From: Bdellovibrionales bacterium
GTDB taxonomy: Bacteria > Bdellovibrionota > Bdellovibrionia > Bdellovibrionales > Bdellovibrionaceae
Assembly: GCA_016713585.1 (NCBI GenBank)
Contig: JADJOV010000004.1
Coordinates: forward strand, 94,489 to 158,488
Length of the DNA: 64,000 nucleotides
Reading direction: 5' to 3'
The first letter of the stretch is position 1. Each line of letters begins with the position of its first letter. The notes under the pieces were generated by a model that worked only from the letters and a program-made list of their open reading frames with translations, did not search any database and was not told the origin of the DNA. Of this stretch, positions 1-9,062 are shown piece after piece. The translations under genes and the position numbers were made by a program.

Positions 1-731
1 AGCCCTTGAATTGTGGGAGGCGAGACCAATCGAGATATCCAGCGATATAGGCCGCAAGCTTCTGAGAAATATGAATCTCATCGACCTGTTTTTGGAAGGC
101 AAGAATGTCAGCGCTGGTTAAGCGAAAGCGAAGATTTTGCAGTTTTTGACGGGGATCTTGACCTTGAATAATTTTAATTTCTGTATCCCGGGATGCAAAG
201 TTGAGTCGAAGACTCATCAGGAAACGATCCAGTTGGCTTTCTGGCAAGGGAAGGTCCCCCGTTGCTGGCGTGGGTTCTGGGTGCCAATAAAAAAGAAGGG
301 ACGAGGTAGGTGGTAGGTTTTTCCATCAACTGTCACGTCGCCTTCTTCAAGGGCTTGAAGTAGGGCGCTCTGAGTTTTTGGATTCGCACGATTGAGCTCA
401 TCGCCAAGGACTAACGAAGCAAAGAGAGGGCCTTGATGAAATCTAAAACTTTGGGACAGAGTATCGTAAATGGAATTGCCAACAATATCTGCGGGAAGAA
501 GATCGCTTGTGAACTGAATTCGCGAGGAGGCTAAATCAACACTTTTGCCAAGCATTGAACTAAGGTTGTCTTGCCAACTCCGGGATGATCTTCGATTAAC
601 AAATGCCCTCTGGCAAGTAGGCAGCATATAACGAGTTGCACTTCATTTTCTTTATCCAAGAGGACTGAAGTGATATCCGAAACAATTTCCTGAATTATTG
701 GTCTCATGGGATCATTGTCTGTGAAAATCAT
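1..731 (-). CDS. MoxR-family AAA+ ATPase, partial and frame-broken
   Basis: The N-terminal two thirds of a MoxR-type ATPase, a chaperone-like AAA+ protein usually encoded next to DUF58/VWA proteins; the C-terminus runs off the left edge. The Walker A motif GVGKTT, the conserved IQFTSDLLPADIVG block, the Walker B region (DELNRANPKTQSALLQALEE) and the sensor block GTQNP are all visible. The frame breaks twice: near 545 (after LAKVL, before DLASSRIQFTSD) and near 250 (after GTFP; reading continues as LPESQLDRFLM in another frame). Each break needs about one missing base. The start could be the ATG at 731 or the one at 707 (MRPII); the distance to Walker A suits 707. Family identity is certain; the client process is unknown. 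Confidence 0.85.
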
Positions 732-838
732 GTCAGAATCAAACAGCCCTAGTTCTCGAGCTGCTTGATTTTGTTTTTCTAGACATCTGTATTAAGGGTT
801 TTTAGAATGCTGACAGGCGCAAAATTAACAGGACTATT

Positions 839-894
839 GTCCTCGGCTTTTTGTCCTCGGCTCTGTGTCCTCTGCCTTGTGCCCTCTTGCTTTC
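839..894. repeat. Degenerate 14-bp tandem repeat, about 4 copies
   Basis: Four head-to-tail 14-base units: TGTCCTCGGCTTTT, TGTCCTCGGCTCTG, TGTCCTCTGCCTTG and TGCCCTCTTGCTTT. They lie in the gap between the XRE gene end (909) and the moxR start (731), about 110 to 160 bases upstream of moxR. The role is unknown. Confidence 0.75.
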
Positions 895-908
895 CCCTGG
901 GTCGAGTC

Positions 909-1178
909 TTATTTCTTACTTTTGAAGCCGAGCTTTGTACGCACAAGAGCTTCATATTCCTTCAGGAGGAAGTTCATGATTTCGTTATCAGAAATATCAT
1001 AAATCTTGATAAGAGTTTTCAGAAGCCGCCAGGGAGGGGTGCTTGCGCCACGCTCCCAGTTGCAGATAAATTGCGATTTACATTTCAATTTATTAGCAAC
1101 ATCAACCTGCTTAAGACCAGCTTTAATTCGTTTCTCTTTAAGATAAACTCCAGTATTAACGAAACTCTTTTTAACCAT
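909..1178 (-). CDS. Short XRE-family HTH transcriptional regulator
   Basis: An 89-residue protein with a Cro/CI helix-turn-helix over about residues 8-65 (YLKEKRIKAGLKQVDVANKL, then QFICNWERG) and a short basic C-terminal tail. The start at 1178 is chosen because AAGGA lies about 10 bases upstream; a longer in-frame extension to 1250 has no such site. Small stand-alone regulators of this shape are common in Bdellovibrio-type genomes. The target is unknown; the PilZ gene upstream on the same strand is the nearest candidate partner. Confidence 0.8.
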   Translation of the reverse strand: MVKKSFVNTGVYLKEKRIKAGLKQVDVANKLKCKSQFICNWERGASTPPWRLLKTLIKIYDISDNEIMNFLLKEYEALVRTKLGFKSKK

Positions 1179-1421
1179 TCGACCATCTTCCTTTATTGCA
1201 ACTGTGACTTTTTTGGCGCAGTTGGTAGTGTGTGCTTTCTCAAATGCCAAAGCACAGTTTTTTTTGTGGGCCGAAGTCTAGTCCCAAAAACCTAGAATAA
1301 CAACTTCTAAATAATAAATCTTAATAGAAAAAGGGAAAAGCAAAAATTAAATATGATAAAAAGTTATAATTTAAAGCCATTAAGTTTATTCAATGACCAC
1401 CTTAACTTTTTGCTGAATGAC

Positions 1422-2144
1422 TTATTTTGCTGTCAATTTAGCTGACTCGAGCCAAAGCTTTAGTTTTTCAAGATGTTCACGCTGGCTTTGCTGAAAAATA
1501 AGGCGATTTGGATTCTCCTCGTCCCCGAGTGGAAGGCAGCGAAAAGCGATAATTTCTCTTCGGCTTGGTGAAGATATAAAGACCTCGGACTTTTCATTGA
1601 ACATATATTTAGGGATTCTGTCTTCTAGGAGAATCCCTCCTTCGGAAATATTCTTGCTATAGGATAAAAATGTTTTCTGTTTGTTAGAGATAATAATTTT
1701 GAGTCGAACAACATATCGTTTAAATTTTCGTTGTTGAGTAAAGTTAGAGGCGCCTTCAGGTACAGTTTTGGAAGAATGGATTTTGTTATCACCCTTTAAG
1801 GCCGTGGGGGGCGGCGGCGGCGGGGCTGCCCACTCAATGACCCTAAATCCCTCATCCTTTAAGTCAACTTTGACTGTTGATAGCTCCTCGGGACTGTTCC
1901 CGGGAGATGGAGAAATTCCCTTATGGGACTCAAGACTCACCGGAAACTTCGGGATGGCAAAGCCTTTTTCTTCAAGAATCTGATCGGTTAGAATGTTTCT
2001 TGCGAGGATCCAATCCTCTAAGCCAAAATTCCAAAAAAACAAATCTGACTGATCTGCTGCTTTCTGGTTTAGGTAATACTCAACCAAGTCCTTAAAGTTA
2101 GAAAAGCTTTTGAGGGCCTTGGTCGTTCGATTGTAAACGTGCAT
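1422..2144 (-). CDS. PilZ-domain protein (c-di-GMP receptor candidate)
   Basis: A 240-residue protein. The C-terminal half is a PilZ domain with both ligand motifs: RKFKR (RxxxR) near residue 140 and NISEGG (D/NxSxxG) near residue 167. The N-terminal 60 residues have a WNFGLEDWILARN segment that recalls a GYF_2-like fold, which is tentative. A poly-proline linker (about six prolines) joins the two. The start is the ATG at 2144, with GAGGGGG about 10 bases upstream; an upstream TTG would add 9 residues. It is divergent from the motility-like block starting at 2309. Since c-di-GMP governs gliding in Bdellovibrio, a role in controlling that block is a reasonable inference. Confidence 0.82.
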   Translation of the reverse strand: MHVYNRTTKALKSFSNFKDLVEYYLNQKAADQSDLFFWNFGLEDWILARNILTDQILEEKGFAIPKFPVSLESHKGISPSPGNSPEELSTVKVDLKDEGFRVIEWAAPPPPPPTALKGDNKIHSSKTVPEGASNFTQQRKFKRYVVRLKIIISNKQKTFLSYSKNISEGGILLEDRIPKYMFNEKSEVFISSPSRREIIAFRCLPLGDEENPNRLIFQQSQREHLEKLKLWLESAKLTAK

Positions 2145-2308
2145 AATATGACGCCCCCTCGAGTATTTCAACTCAGTTCCTGATGAGTGTCACCCGAAAA
2201 ATCAATTCAAAACTTTTGAATGAGACTAAAGTCATATTTTGAACGAACATCCTTTCCAACTGACCAAAAACACTCTTACTATGAAAGGAGAGGAATAACG
2301 AAAACACC

Positions 2309-3049
2309 ATGATAAGAAAAAGAATAGTTTCGATATTATTGGCGGTTCTGGGTTTTTCTGCTGCTTGGGCCGAGGATTCGCCAGTCCAGACAATTCCGGC
2401 CCAGGGCACCCCGGCTCAACCGACTCGTGCGTCCATGGTTTTAGATCGTGGACTTCGGCCCGGGTCGACGGACGAGGTGAGTTCGTTATTTGAAAATGTG
2501 GTCGCAGTCCAAAGAAAAGCTAAGCAGAAGGCTGGCAAGTTTTTATTGGCGCCTCTCTTGTCTTTTGATTTTTCTGACTCGCCATTTACAATGTACGGAT
2601 TAAATCTAAGTCTTGGTTATGCCATAGGGGAGTTTTGGGAAGTCTATTTGACTTATACGCCCGCATTTGCTGCAAATGAGAGGAATATTTCTAAAAAAGT
2701 CAAAGAGTTGGTTTTGGCCAATGGGGATGCCGCCAATATTGAAACCGAAAAGGCTAAAAGCTACTATGGTATTGATGTCAATTGGGTGCCAATTTATGGA
2801 AAAGACTCTTGGGGCCCATATGGAATTGTGAGAAGTGATACCTTTTTGAATTTTTCAGCTGGACAGATGAACTACGAAATAAATAAAGGGTTGAAATACA
2901 AATTTGCCCTTGGAAAAACGTTTTTCTTTTCCGATAACTTTAATTTTAGGGTTCAAGCAGGACCTAGCATGCTTGATACTTTTTCCAAAGGAATCAAGCA
3001 AAACATAATTATTGGTTTGATTGAGGCGGGCGCCGTTTTCTACTTTTGA
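2309..3049 (+). CDS. Outer-membrane beta-barrel protein (OMP_myx_plus/Glt-type)
   Basis: 246 residues: a cleavable signal peptide (cut after SAAWA, about residue 21), a low-complexity Pro/Gln/Thr stretch, then a barrel-like region of alternating strands ending in the aromatic terminus AVFYF typical of outer-membrane porins. AAGGAGAGG precedes the ATG. It is the first gene of the 22-kb plus-strand block and is followed after 30 bases by the TolQ-like gene. Its place beside TolQ/TolR and TPR genes matches the GltA/GltB/GltH barrels of Myxococcus gliding loci; which of these it equals cannot be told here. Confidence 0.72.
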   Translation: MIRKRIVSILLAVLGFSAAWAEDSPVQTIPAQGTPAQPTRASMVLDRGLRPGSTDEVSSLFENVVAVQRKAKQKAGKFLLAPLLSFDFSDSPFTMYGLNLSLGYAIGEFWEVYLTYTPAFAANERNISKKVKELVLANGDAANIETEKAKSYYGIDVNWVPIYGKDSWGPYGIVRSDTFLNFSAGQMNYEINKGLKYKFALGKTFFFSDNFNFRVQAGPSMLDTFSKGIKQNIIIGLIEAGAVFYF

Positions 3050-3079
3050 TATTATCTTTGAAAAAAAGGAGCTTAAAGT

Positions 3080-3721
3080 ATGTGGGTCATTGATTTTATG
3101 AAGAAGTTTTTGATGGAGGGGGGAGCTACTGCCTATGTTATTTTGGGCGCTGGTATGGCCTTAATCGTGCTAGCTTACGATCGGCTTAGTTTTTTATATT
3201 TTCGGATGAAGCCTTTGCCAGGGCAGGTTCTCGATCAGATTAATCAAGCGATTTTGAATAGAAAATATATGGAGGCCTTGCAAATTTGTAATACCTTGAA
3301 AGACATTCCGCAAATCCAGGTTATTAAGGCTGGTTTGATTGCTGTTGAAAGCGGTCGAGAGGCGATGAAGTCTTCGCTGGGAAGTGCGGTGGTTGAGGTT
3401 TCCAAAGATTGTGATCGGCGAATTCCCTTGATCAGCTTAATTGCAAGTGTGGCGACTCTCTTGGGGCTTTTAGGAACTATTTCCGGATTGATTAAAACCT
3501 TTGCCGCTATTGCGAAAGCTGATCCGAAGTTAAAATCTGAAATGTTGGGTGCCGGAATATCTGAGGCTATGAATGCGACTGCTGCAGGTTTGGTTGTGGG
3601 AATTTCTGCGATGATTGTTTACACCTTATGTATTTCAAAAATTGAAGAGCTTATCAGTCAATCTAAGAAGACCGGATATGATTTTGTCACCCTTGTTGAG
3701 CAATCGGAAAGAGAAGGATAA
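3080..3721 (+). CDS. MotA/TolQ/ExbB proton-channel protein (AglR-like)
   Basis: 213 residues, the usual TolQ/ExbB length. Three membrane segments are visible: about 17-40 (AYVILGAGMALIVLAYDRLS), about 115-140 (ISLIASVATLLGLLGTISGL) and about 170-190 (AAGLVVGISAMIVYTLC). The GLLGTISGL and NATAAGLVVG blocks are the channel helices of this family. The product forms the inner-membrane half of a proton-driven stator with the two TolR-like proteins that follow. The start has AAAGGAG upstream. The stop overlaps the next ATG (TAATG at 3719-3723), suggesting coupled translation. One TolQ followed by two TolR genes is the aglRQS arrangement. Confidence 0.93.
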   Translation: MWVIDFMKKFLMEGGATAYVILGAGMALIVLAYDRLSFLYFRMKPLPGQVLDQINQAILNRKYMEALQICNTLKDIPQIQVIKAGLIAVESGREAMKSSLGSAVVEVSKDCDRRIPLISLIASVATLLGLLGTISGLIKTFAAIAKADPKLKSEMLGAGISEAMNATAAGLVVGISAMIVYTLCISKIEELISQSKKTGYDFVTLVEQSEREG

Positions 3722-4208
3722 TGTTCGAACTTGATCGAGGATCCAGTCGAAGTCTTCCTGAACCGGACCTGGTGCCAATCCTGGATGGTCTTACCTGCGT
3801 AATCTTTTTTTTGCTACTTTCGATTAGCTTTATCGGTTTGACGAAGCTCACGTTGCCGCCTTCGGCCAGCACTGTCGTCTCGGCGGGGGTTGAAAAGCTT
3901 CCGGTCTCGCCGAAAATCAAGGTCCGTCGTGAAGGAAGCCAGTTGTCGGTTGAGCTTGAATGGATGAGCATTCGACCGGAGAGTGCAAAATTTAGTTATC
4001 CAAGGGATGAATCCAAAAGGTCCATCGAGAGTTGATTCAGAAAGTTTCAGAGCTCGTGTTTAGTTTTAAGGAAAAATTTCCAGCAGAAAAGACCATGCAG
4101 CTCGTATTGAGTCCTGATTTGAACTACCAAGAAATGATTTCTGTGATGGATGGGATTAGACTTCACATAGAGGATATTGTTCTCAATAGTTATAAGGAGC
4201 TGGAGTAA
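3721..4208 (+). CDS. ExbD/TolR-like protein (AglQ/AglS-like), frame-broken
   Basis: The first TolR paralogue. One membrane helix near residues 20-42 carries the proton-accepting aspartate (VPILDGL, Asp22). The first frame stops at 4033, but the C-terminal TolR region continues in another frame from about 4023 (ELIQKVSELVFSF onward, with KTMQLVLSPDLNYQEMISVM) to a stop at 4206-4208, three bases before the next ATG. One indel between about 3990 and 4025 explains this, giving a protein of about 162 residues, normal for the family. It is periplasmic apart from the N-terminal anchor. Confidence 0.88.
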
Positions 4209-4211
4209 AAA

Positions 4212-4691
4212 ATGTTTGACCTTGATGCGACCAAAGGAAGAGAATCTGTGATTCGATTACAGCTGGCGCCAATGATAGACATTTTCGTCTTGGTCATTGT
4301 TTTTTTGCTCAAAGGGACGGTGATGACTGAGACCGTTATCTCAAATCCTGAGCTTGTGGATGTCGCAAAGAGTGAGAGTCGTGAAGTGACCGAGCTGGCT
4401 CCTGAGGTCTATATCACAGAGACCGAGGTGCACTTCAGAATGATTGAAGAGGTTATTCCTCTGGCTCGAGTGGGCCGTGAAGAATTGGATCTTGCAGATC
4501 CTCTGATAGAAAAATTTAAGAACTACTTAGCGCAATCAAAAGGCTTGTCTGAGACTGGTAATGCTCTGATGCACGTCAACGTCGTGGCCGACTATCGCAC
4601 CCCTTATAAAACGCTTTTTCATGTTGTCAGACTGCTCCGCGCGGCTGGATTTAAGGCAATGCTGTTTATAGCAGAGGGAGATGCCTCTTGA
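4212..4691 (+). CDS. Second ExbD/TolR-like protein (AglS/AglQ-like)
   Basis: 159 residues, intact. The single N-terminal helix is at about 17-36, with the family aspartate in LAPMIDIFVLV (Asp23, the same position as in E. coli TolR). The periplasmic domain ends in the TolR-like segment TPYKTLFHVVRLLRAAGFK. It follows the first TolR gene after three bases, and its TGA overlaps the next ATG (TGATG at 4689-4693). Two TolR paralogues with one TolQ is characteristic of the Myxococcus AglRQS motor; energising the Glt-like parts downstream is inferred. Confidence 0.9.
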   Translation: MFDLDATKGRESVIRLQLAPMIDIFVLVIVFLLKGTVMTETVISNPELVDVAKSESREVTELAPEVYITETEVHFRMIEEVIPLARVGREELDLADPLIEKFKNYLAQSKGLSETGNALMHVNVVADYRTPYKTLFHVVRLLRAAGFKAMLFIAEGDAS

Positions 4692-5718
4692 TGAGAGGGC
4701 TTGCAATTTGTATTGGATTTTGCGGACTTCTTTTGGTTCAAGGCGGACTTGCTGAAAGCGTGGTGGCGCAAGCTCGAGGGTTCGTTGACGCGCAGGACGA
4801 CTTAGGGTTAAGAATTTTTCTAAAAGAAAAGTTGAAGAACCCAATGGCCTTCAATGACTGGGTGGCTATCCGTCGGGTGTTGTCGGGTCGACCGAATTTG
4901 GGCTACGACCTTGTTTTTGCCTGTGATCGCCATAAGCACGTCAAAAATTTAGATCTTTCGGTGACCAATATTGAAAAGCTATGAACGAGGCAGATTCTCT
5001 GGCTCTCGCCAGAAAATTTGAAGAGGCCTTTGCGAAATATCAAATCATTGCGAGATCCATTAAAAAACCAGGACGTGGAAAGATTCGGCTTCAGAACAGG
5101 CAGTTATATTTCTCAGTGTTACAATCGATGGCTCGGGCACTCTACGGGGCTGGAAAATATGCTGAATCTCTTGAGGTCTACAGTTGGATTCCACCCTATT
5201 ACTTTCAGATTCGACAGGTCCTTTTTGAGAAAATGTGGGCAGCTTTTCGGGCCTCGAAGTTTGATTATGTGATTGGCGCCATTGCCAGTCAGCAATCACG
5301 CTACTTCAGTCCCTACCTGGATCCTGAAAGTTATTTGATTAAAATATACTCTATGAAAAAATTATGTCGAGAATCAGATATTGTTCTCACGTTGAACAGC
5401 ATCCAGGCGTACCTCAAGGGATTACAGAATGGCAGAATCACCTACAAGGACTGGTCGCGAAGAGATTTAATCTTAAGTGGAATTGATACGTTGACCGAGC
5501 AAAAGGCCAGTCCCACTGATTTAGTTAAGCTTGTCAGTCGAGAAAAAAGAGAGATCGAAAGAACTCGTCTAACGAATTTCCTGATAAAAAACTTTGAAAG
5601 AAACCGTCCAAGAATGATTTCACAGCTTCAAAAAGTTTTGGGTTATTCAAAATTGGCGCTTGGGAATGAGAGCTCACTTCTCACTCAGGTATCTGATTTG
5701 GAAGAGTCCCAGATATAG
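4691..5718 (+). CDS. Periplasmic TPR-like protein (GltE/AglT-like), probably frame-broken
   Basis: Starts at the ATG at 4691 with a signal peptide (hydrophobic core LAICIGFCGLLLVQGGLA). The first frame ends at 4984; a second frame starts at 4981 with no signal sequence and runs to 5718, reading as helical TPR-type repeats (YFSVLQSMARALYGAGKYAE, then YYFQIRQVLFEKMWAAFRAS). The join could be a true ATGA overlap of two genes, but a continuous protein of about 342 residues (IEKL then NEADSLALA) fits better given the indel pattern elsewhere. Resemblance to the TPR proteins next to AglRQS is by organisation and repeat type; no orthology was tested. Confidence 0.7.
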
Positions 5719-7769
5719 ATTTTTTATTACTTTTGGCCTTGTGACCCTCATTGCTTCTGGGGGGCAAGGGACGTCTTCGGATCCTTCAAAAAACCCCACA
5801 AATTCCTCTGTGCCAAAAGCTCAAGGGACGGGTCTTCAAAATGCGCTACAGCCTTTGGGGGCCAAGCGAGGCAAGGTCGTTCGTCCCTATGAGGACTCGA
5901 ATGAGAACAAGGTTGATGTCAAAAAAACCAAAGAACTCATTGCTGCAATTGATATGATTTTGAAGAACGACAAGCAGGTTGAATCTAAGGTCGATCTTTA
6001 TATTAAGAAGGCTTACTTGCTCTATAGTCTTGGGAAGAAGTTTGAAAATTCACGCCGGCGAAGATGCTAATCTTAAGAAATCTTCTTATTTGCCCTATTT
6101 TGACCAGTCGTTGACGATCGCTGATCAGCTTGTCACGATTGACAAACGGAAACCCCTTTTGGGCAAGCAGCAACATGCACTTATCCATTTTGTTCAGGAT
6201 CCATTGCCTTTGAGTTAGGAAAGATTCTGACATGTTGCAAGAGTTTACGGCCTCGTTAAACTATGACAGCAACACTCGACAATCGTCGAGCATGGCCCTA
6301 ATCATCGCGGAACACTTTTTGATCACGACAAGTTTGAGGAGGCAATTCAAAGTTACCAGAGACTCTATAGTCAGTATGACAATCAACAAAAAGGGATTGC
6401 AGATTATAAGACGGCCTGGTCCTACTTGATCTTAAAGAACCACCAGAAGGCAGAGGCTTTTTTTGTTCAATCAGTCAAAATTAAGCCTGAGCATAGTTTG
6501 ATAGACGATTCAATCAGAGATCTTGCCTATGTTTCGGCCCAGGTTAGAAATGAAGATCAAAATCTGGAGTTTGCTAAGAAAGTTTTTGAAAAAAATATTA
6601 ATCATAGAGCCGCCTTCCTTCTCGCTCTGATTCGACAAATGTTTTCGATCGATAAGAAGAGAATTCCCTATAAGCTTTTTAATGAGGCCTTTAAAACAAA
6701 CAGATCCCTCAATGAAAAAGTGCAAATTTTGGGTATTTTGATTTCATATGAAAGGCGAGAGTATCCGACTAAAGGGCAAATTATAGCGTTTAATCATCTC
6801 TATAATTTGGTCAATAGAACCAAGCTGGAAAAGATTGGAGAGATGCTCGCGGCTGCAAAACAACTATCGGACGATCTGGAGTTCTATATAAAGATTTTTG
6901 TTGATGGGTATATGCAGAAAATTCAGGCGGTTAAAATCACTGATCGTAGCCAATATACAGAGATTTTGAATAAAATGATTCCCTTTCATCTCGATCATTT
7001 TGGAGTCGAAAAGAATGTGCTCCTTTATTATTCCCTTTGGATAGATATTGCGCACAAAGAGGAAGATCTTGTTCTTTTGGACACAATTCAAAAGCACTGG
7101 GAAGTTAAGAAAATCAAGTTTTCTGATTCCCAGCTGGATGCCAAAATTGATAACCGATTGCGAGTTGAGTCCATCGGACTTCTTGAGAAAAAGTCTATTC
7201 AGGACCCTCGTTTAAAGGGAAGACTCCTGGTGGAGCTTTTGGCTTTTGGCGAGAAATATCCTAACGATGTGAATATACTTCCTATTGCAAAACGAATTTC
7301 AGAAATCTATTTGGTCGAAGGTAAATTCAAAGAGGCCGTTCCCTATCTCAAAACCATTTATCTTCGCGAACCGAAGGTGGATAGTTTTTACAATTTAAAG
7401 CTGGCTGCATTTCAGCTTGGAGAATATGAGTCAGTCACAAATGACCCGGAGACTTTGAAATATGAGAAAGAACCTAGGATTCTTGATCTTTTACGGGAAT
7501 CCAACCTGAAGCAGGCAGCAAAATATTTGGAAAAAAACGAGTTCTCTAAATATGAGGACAGCATTCGATTTTACCTTAAATCTAAACCAGATGAGAAGAA
7601 AGCCATTATTGTTTATTCGGACTATTTTTCAAAACTTTTGGAACGCAAGCAAAATGAAAAGGTTTGTTCTGAGTATGGCAATATGGACAAGAATATTAAA
7701 GAGGATAAGAATATTCTAAAATATATTGAAAGCTCCTTGGATCTTATGTTTTCCGAGGAGCTTTTTTGA
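5666..7769 (+). CDS. Large exported TPR protein (Glt-type), several frame breaks
   Basis: The N-terminus has a hydrophobic signal-like segment (FFITFGLVTLIASGGQG) followed by a disordered Ser/Pro/Lys region. After that the protein is alpha-helical TPR repeats, clearest in KFEEAIQSYQRLYSQYDNQQ and YLILKNHQKAEAFFVQSVKI. The reading frame changes near 6045, 6195-6240, 6250-6330 and about 6425; from 6426 to 7769 it is open. The true start is unsure: ATG 5666 overlaps the previous gene by about 50 bases. The stop at 7767-7769 follows a run of six T (7762-7767), and the next open frame also looks helical, so this and the following entry may be one protein of about 1050 residues, as in GltD/AgmU-type proteins. 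Confidence 0.65.
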
Positions 7770-7881
7770 TTGCCAAGTTATTCAGGTGTTTGGCGCAGGG
7801 TTCTGGACAGAAGCCAGGACAGAAGTTTGGCCAAAGATCCGAGCAAAGTGAAGTGACTTATAAAGTCATCCTTTACTTGAG

Positions 7882-8812
7882 ATGTCTCAATCGGGCCCTC
7901 GAGACTCTGAGTTGGGTCAGATTCAGAAGTTGGATCTAGAGAAGAAGAGGACGCTTTTTGTCTCTGTTGGCTCTGAGTCAACCAAAAGTGGCTGTGACCT
8001 ACTATCAAAAAAATCTGCCGGAAGAAGCTGAAGATCGAAGAATCTACTATGTGGCTCTTAAAATGAGTCAAAAGAAAGAGCGTCCGAATTTGATTGGTCC
8101 TGAGATTGCGATGTTTAAGGCCCAAGCAGAGGAAGTTGTGCAGGGTCCCATCAGTTCGAAAATTGACAAACAAATAAGTCAGTTTTTTTATCCAACAAAG
8201 AAAACAGGCACTGAAAGATACTCCAAAATTATGGAGGATGTATTTTACAGAATTAAGATTCTTCGTAAAACCTTTGTCAAAGAATCTGCAAGTATGCCTG
8301 AGATTCAAAAATTGCAGACACTTCCTAAGTTGGCTGAAACCGAAACCAAAGTGTCAAAGGTTATTTTAGACTCACCAAGGCCTGATGGGATGACCCCTGA
8401 GCAATTGGAGTCCTATAACCAAGAACTTTCTAAGGCGGCCGGTGAATACCAAAATCAAGCAGATGAATATATGAAGATGAAGGTAGAAATTGAAAAAAGA
8501 ATTGGGGACGTTCAAGCGCAAGTAGAAGCTCGAAAGGTTCCGGCCATCGATATCGAAAAGTGGCCATGGCCCGTTGGAGATATAACTGAGAGAGTTCGAC
8601 GGCTGGTTAAAGAGCGGGGACTTTTGCCTTCTTTAATTTTTTTGGAATATCAGCGAAACTCTGGCAAGATTCAAGATAAAGAGTACTATATTCTCAGGGG
8701 TGGCGTGTTGATGACCCCCGATGGATTTGAGGCGATGCGAAATTATGTTCGAGACGAGCTCCAAGCGGCGGGTCTTGGGGTGATTGTTGATGAGTGGAGG
8801 AAATTGAAATGA
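7882..8812 (+). CDS. Helical periplasmic protein, possibly the C-terminal part of the upstream TPR protein
   Basis: The clear open frame begins about 7958 (LSLLALSQPKVAVTYYQKN) and runs to 8812. Adding one T to the run at 7955-7959 joins it to an upstream frame from ATG 7882, which has no good ribosome-binding site. The protein is rich in Lys, Glu and Gln with long helices and coiled-coil-like stretches (QADEYMKMKVEIEKRIGDVQ), ending in a compact domain (GGVLMTPDGFEAMRNYVRDE). No family is recognised. The stop overlaps the next start (ATGA at 8809-8812). It is either a separate gene whose start is lost or the end of the TPR protein before it. Confidence 0.6.
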
Positions 8813-9051
8813 TTTTCGCAATTGCACTGATTTGGGTGCCCTTGGTATTCGCTGCGGATCCGCCCAAGGCACAGGTCTTGGACTTTGAAGGTGAAGTTAT
8901 TGAGGGAGAATCAATTCGACCAGATTTGTTTCTTCAGATTTTGACTCCAGATGTAAATCTGGATTCGATTGTGTATTTGAGAAAGGATTTCAATGATTTC
9001 CAAAGATTTGATAGAAATCAGAAACCTAGATACCTGCCAGAGAAGAAGTAA
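8809..9051 (+). CDS. Small exported protein of the motility-like locus
   Basis: About 80 residues. The ATG at 8809 is chosen because it overlaps the preceding stop (ATGA) and has GTGGAGG upstream. The signal peptide MIFAIALIWVPLVFAA is followed by a short mature domain (KAQVLDFEGEVIEGESIRPD, then charged C-terminus). No family is recognised with certainty. It sits between the TPR genes and the FHA-TonB gene, with 11 bases to the latter, so it is probably a structural part of the same envelope complex. Confidence 0.65.
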   Translation: MIFAIALIWVPLVFAADPPKAQVLDFEGEVIEGESIRPDLFLQILTPDVNLDSIVYLRKDFNDFQRFDRNQKPRYLPEKK

Positions 9052-9062
9052 GGTATGAAGCA

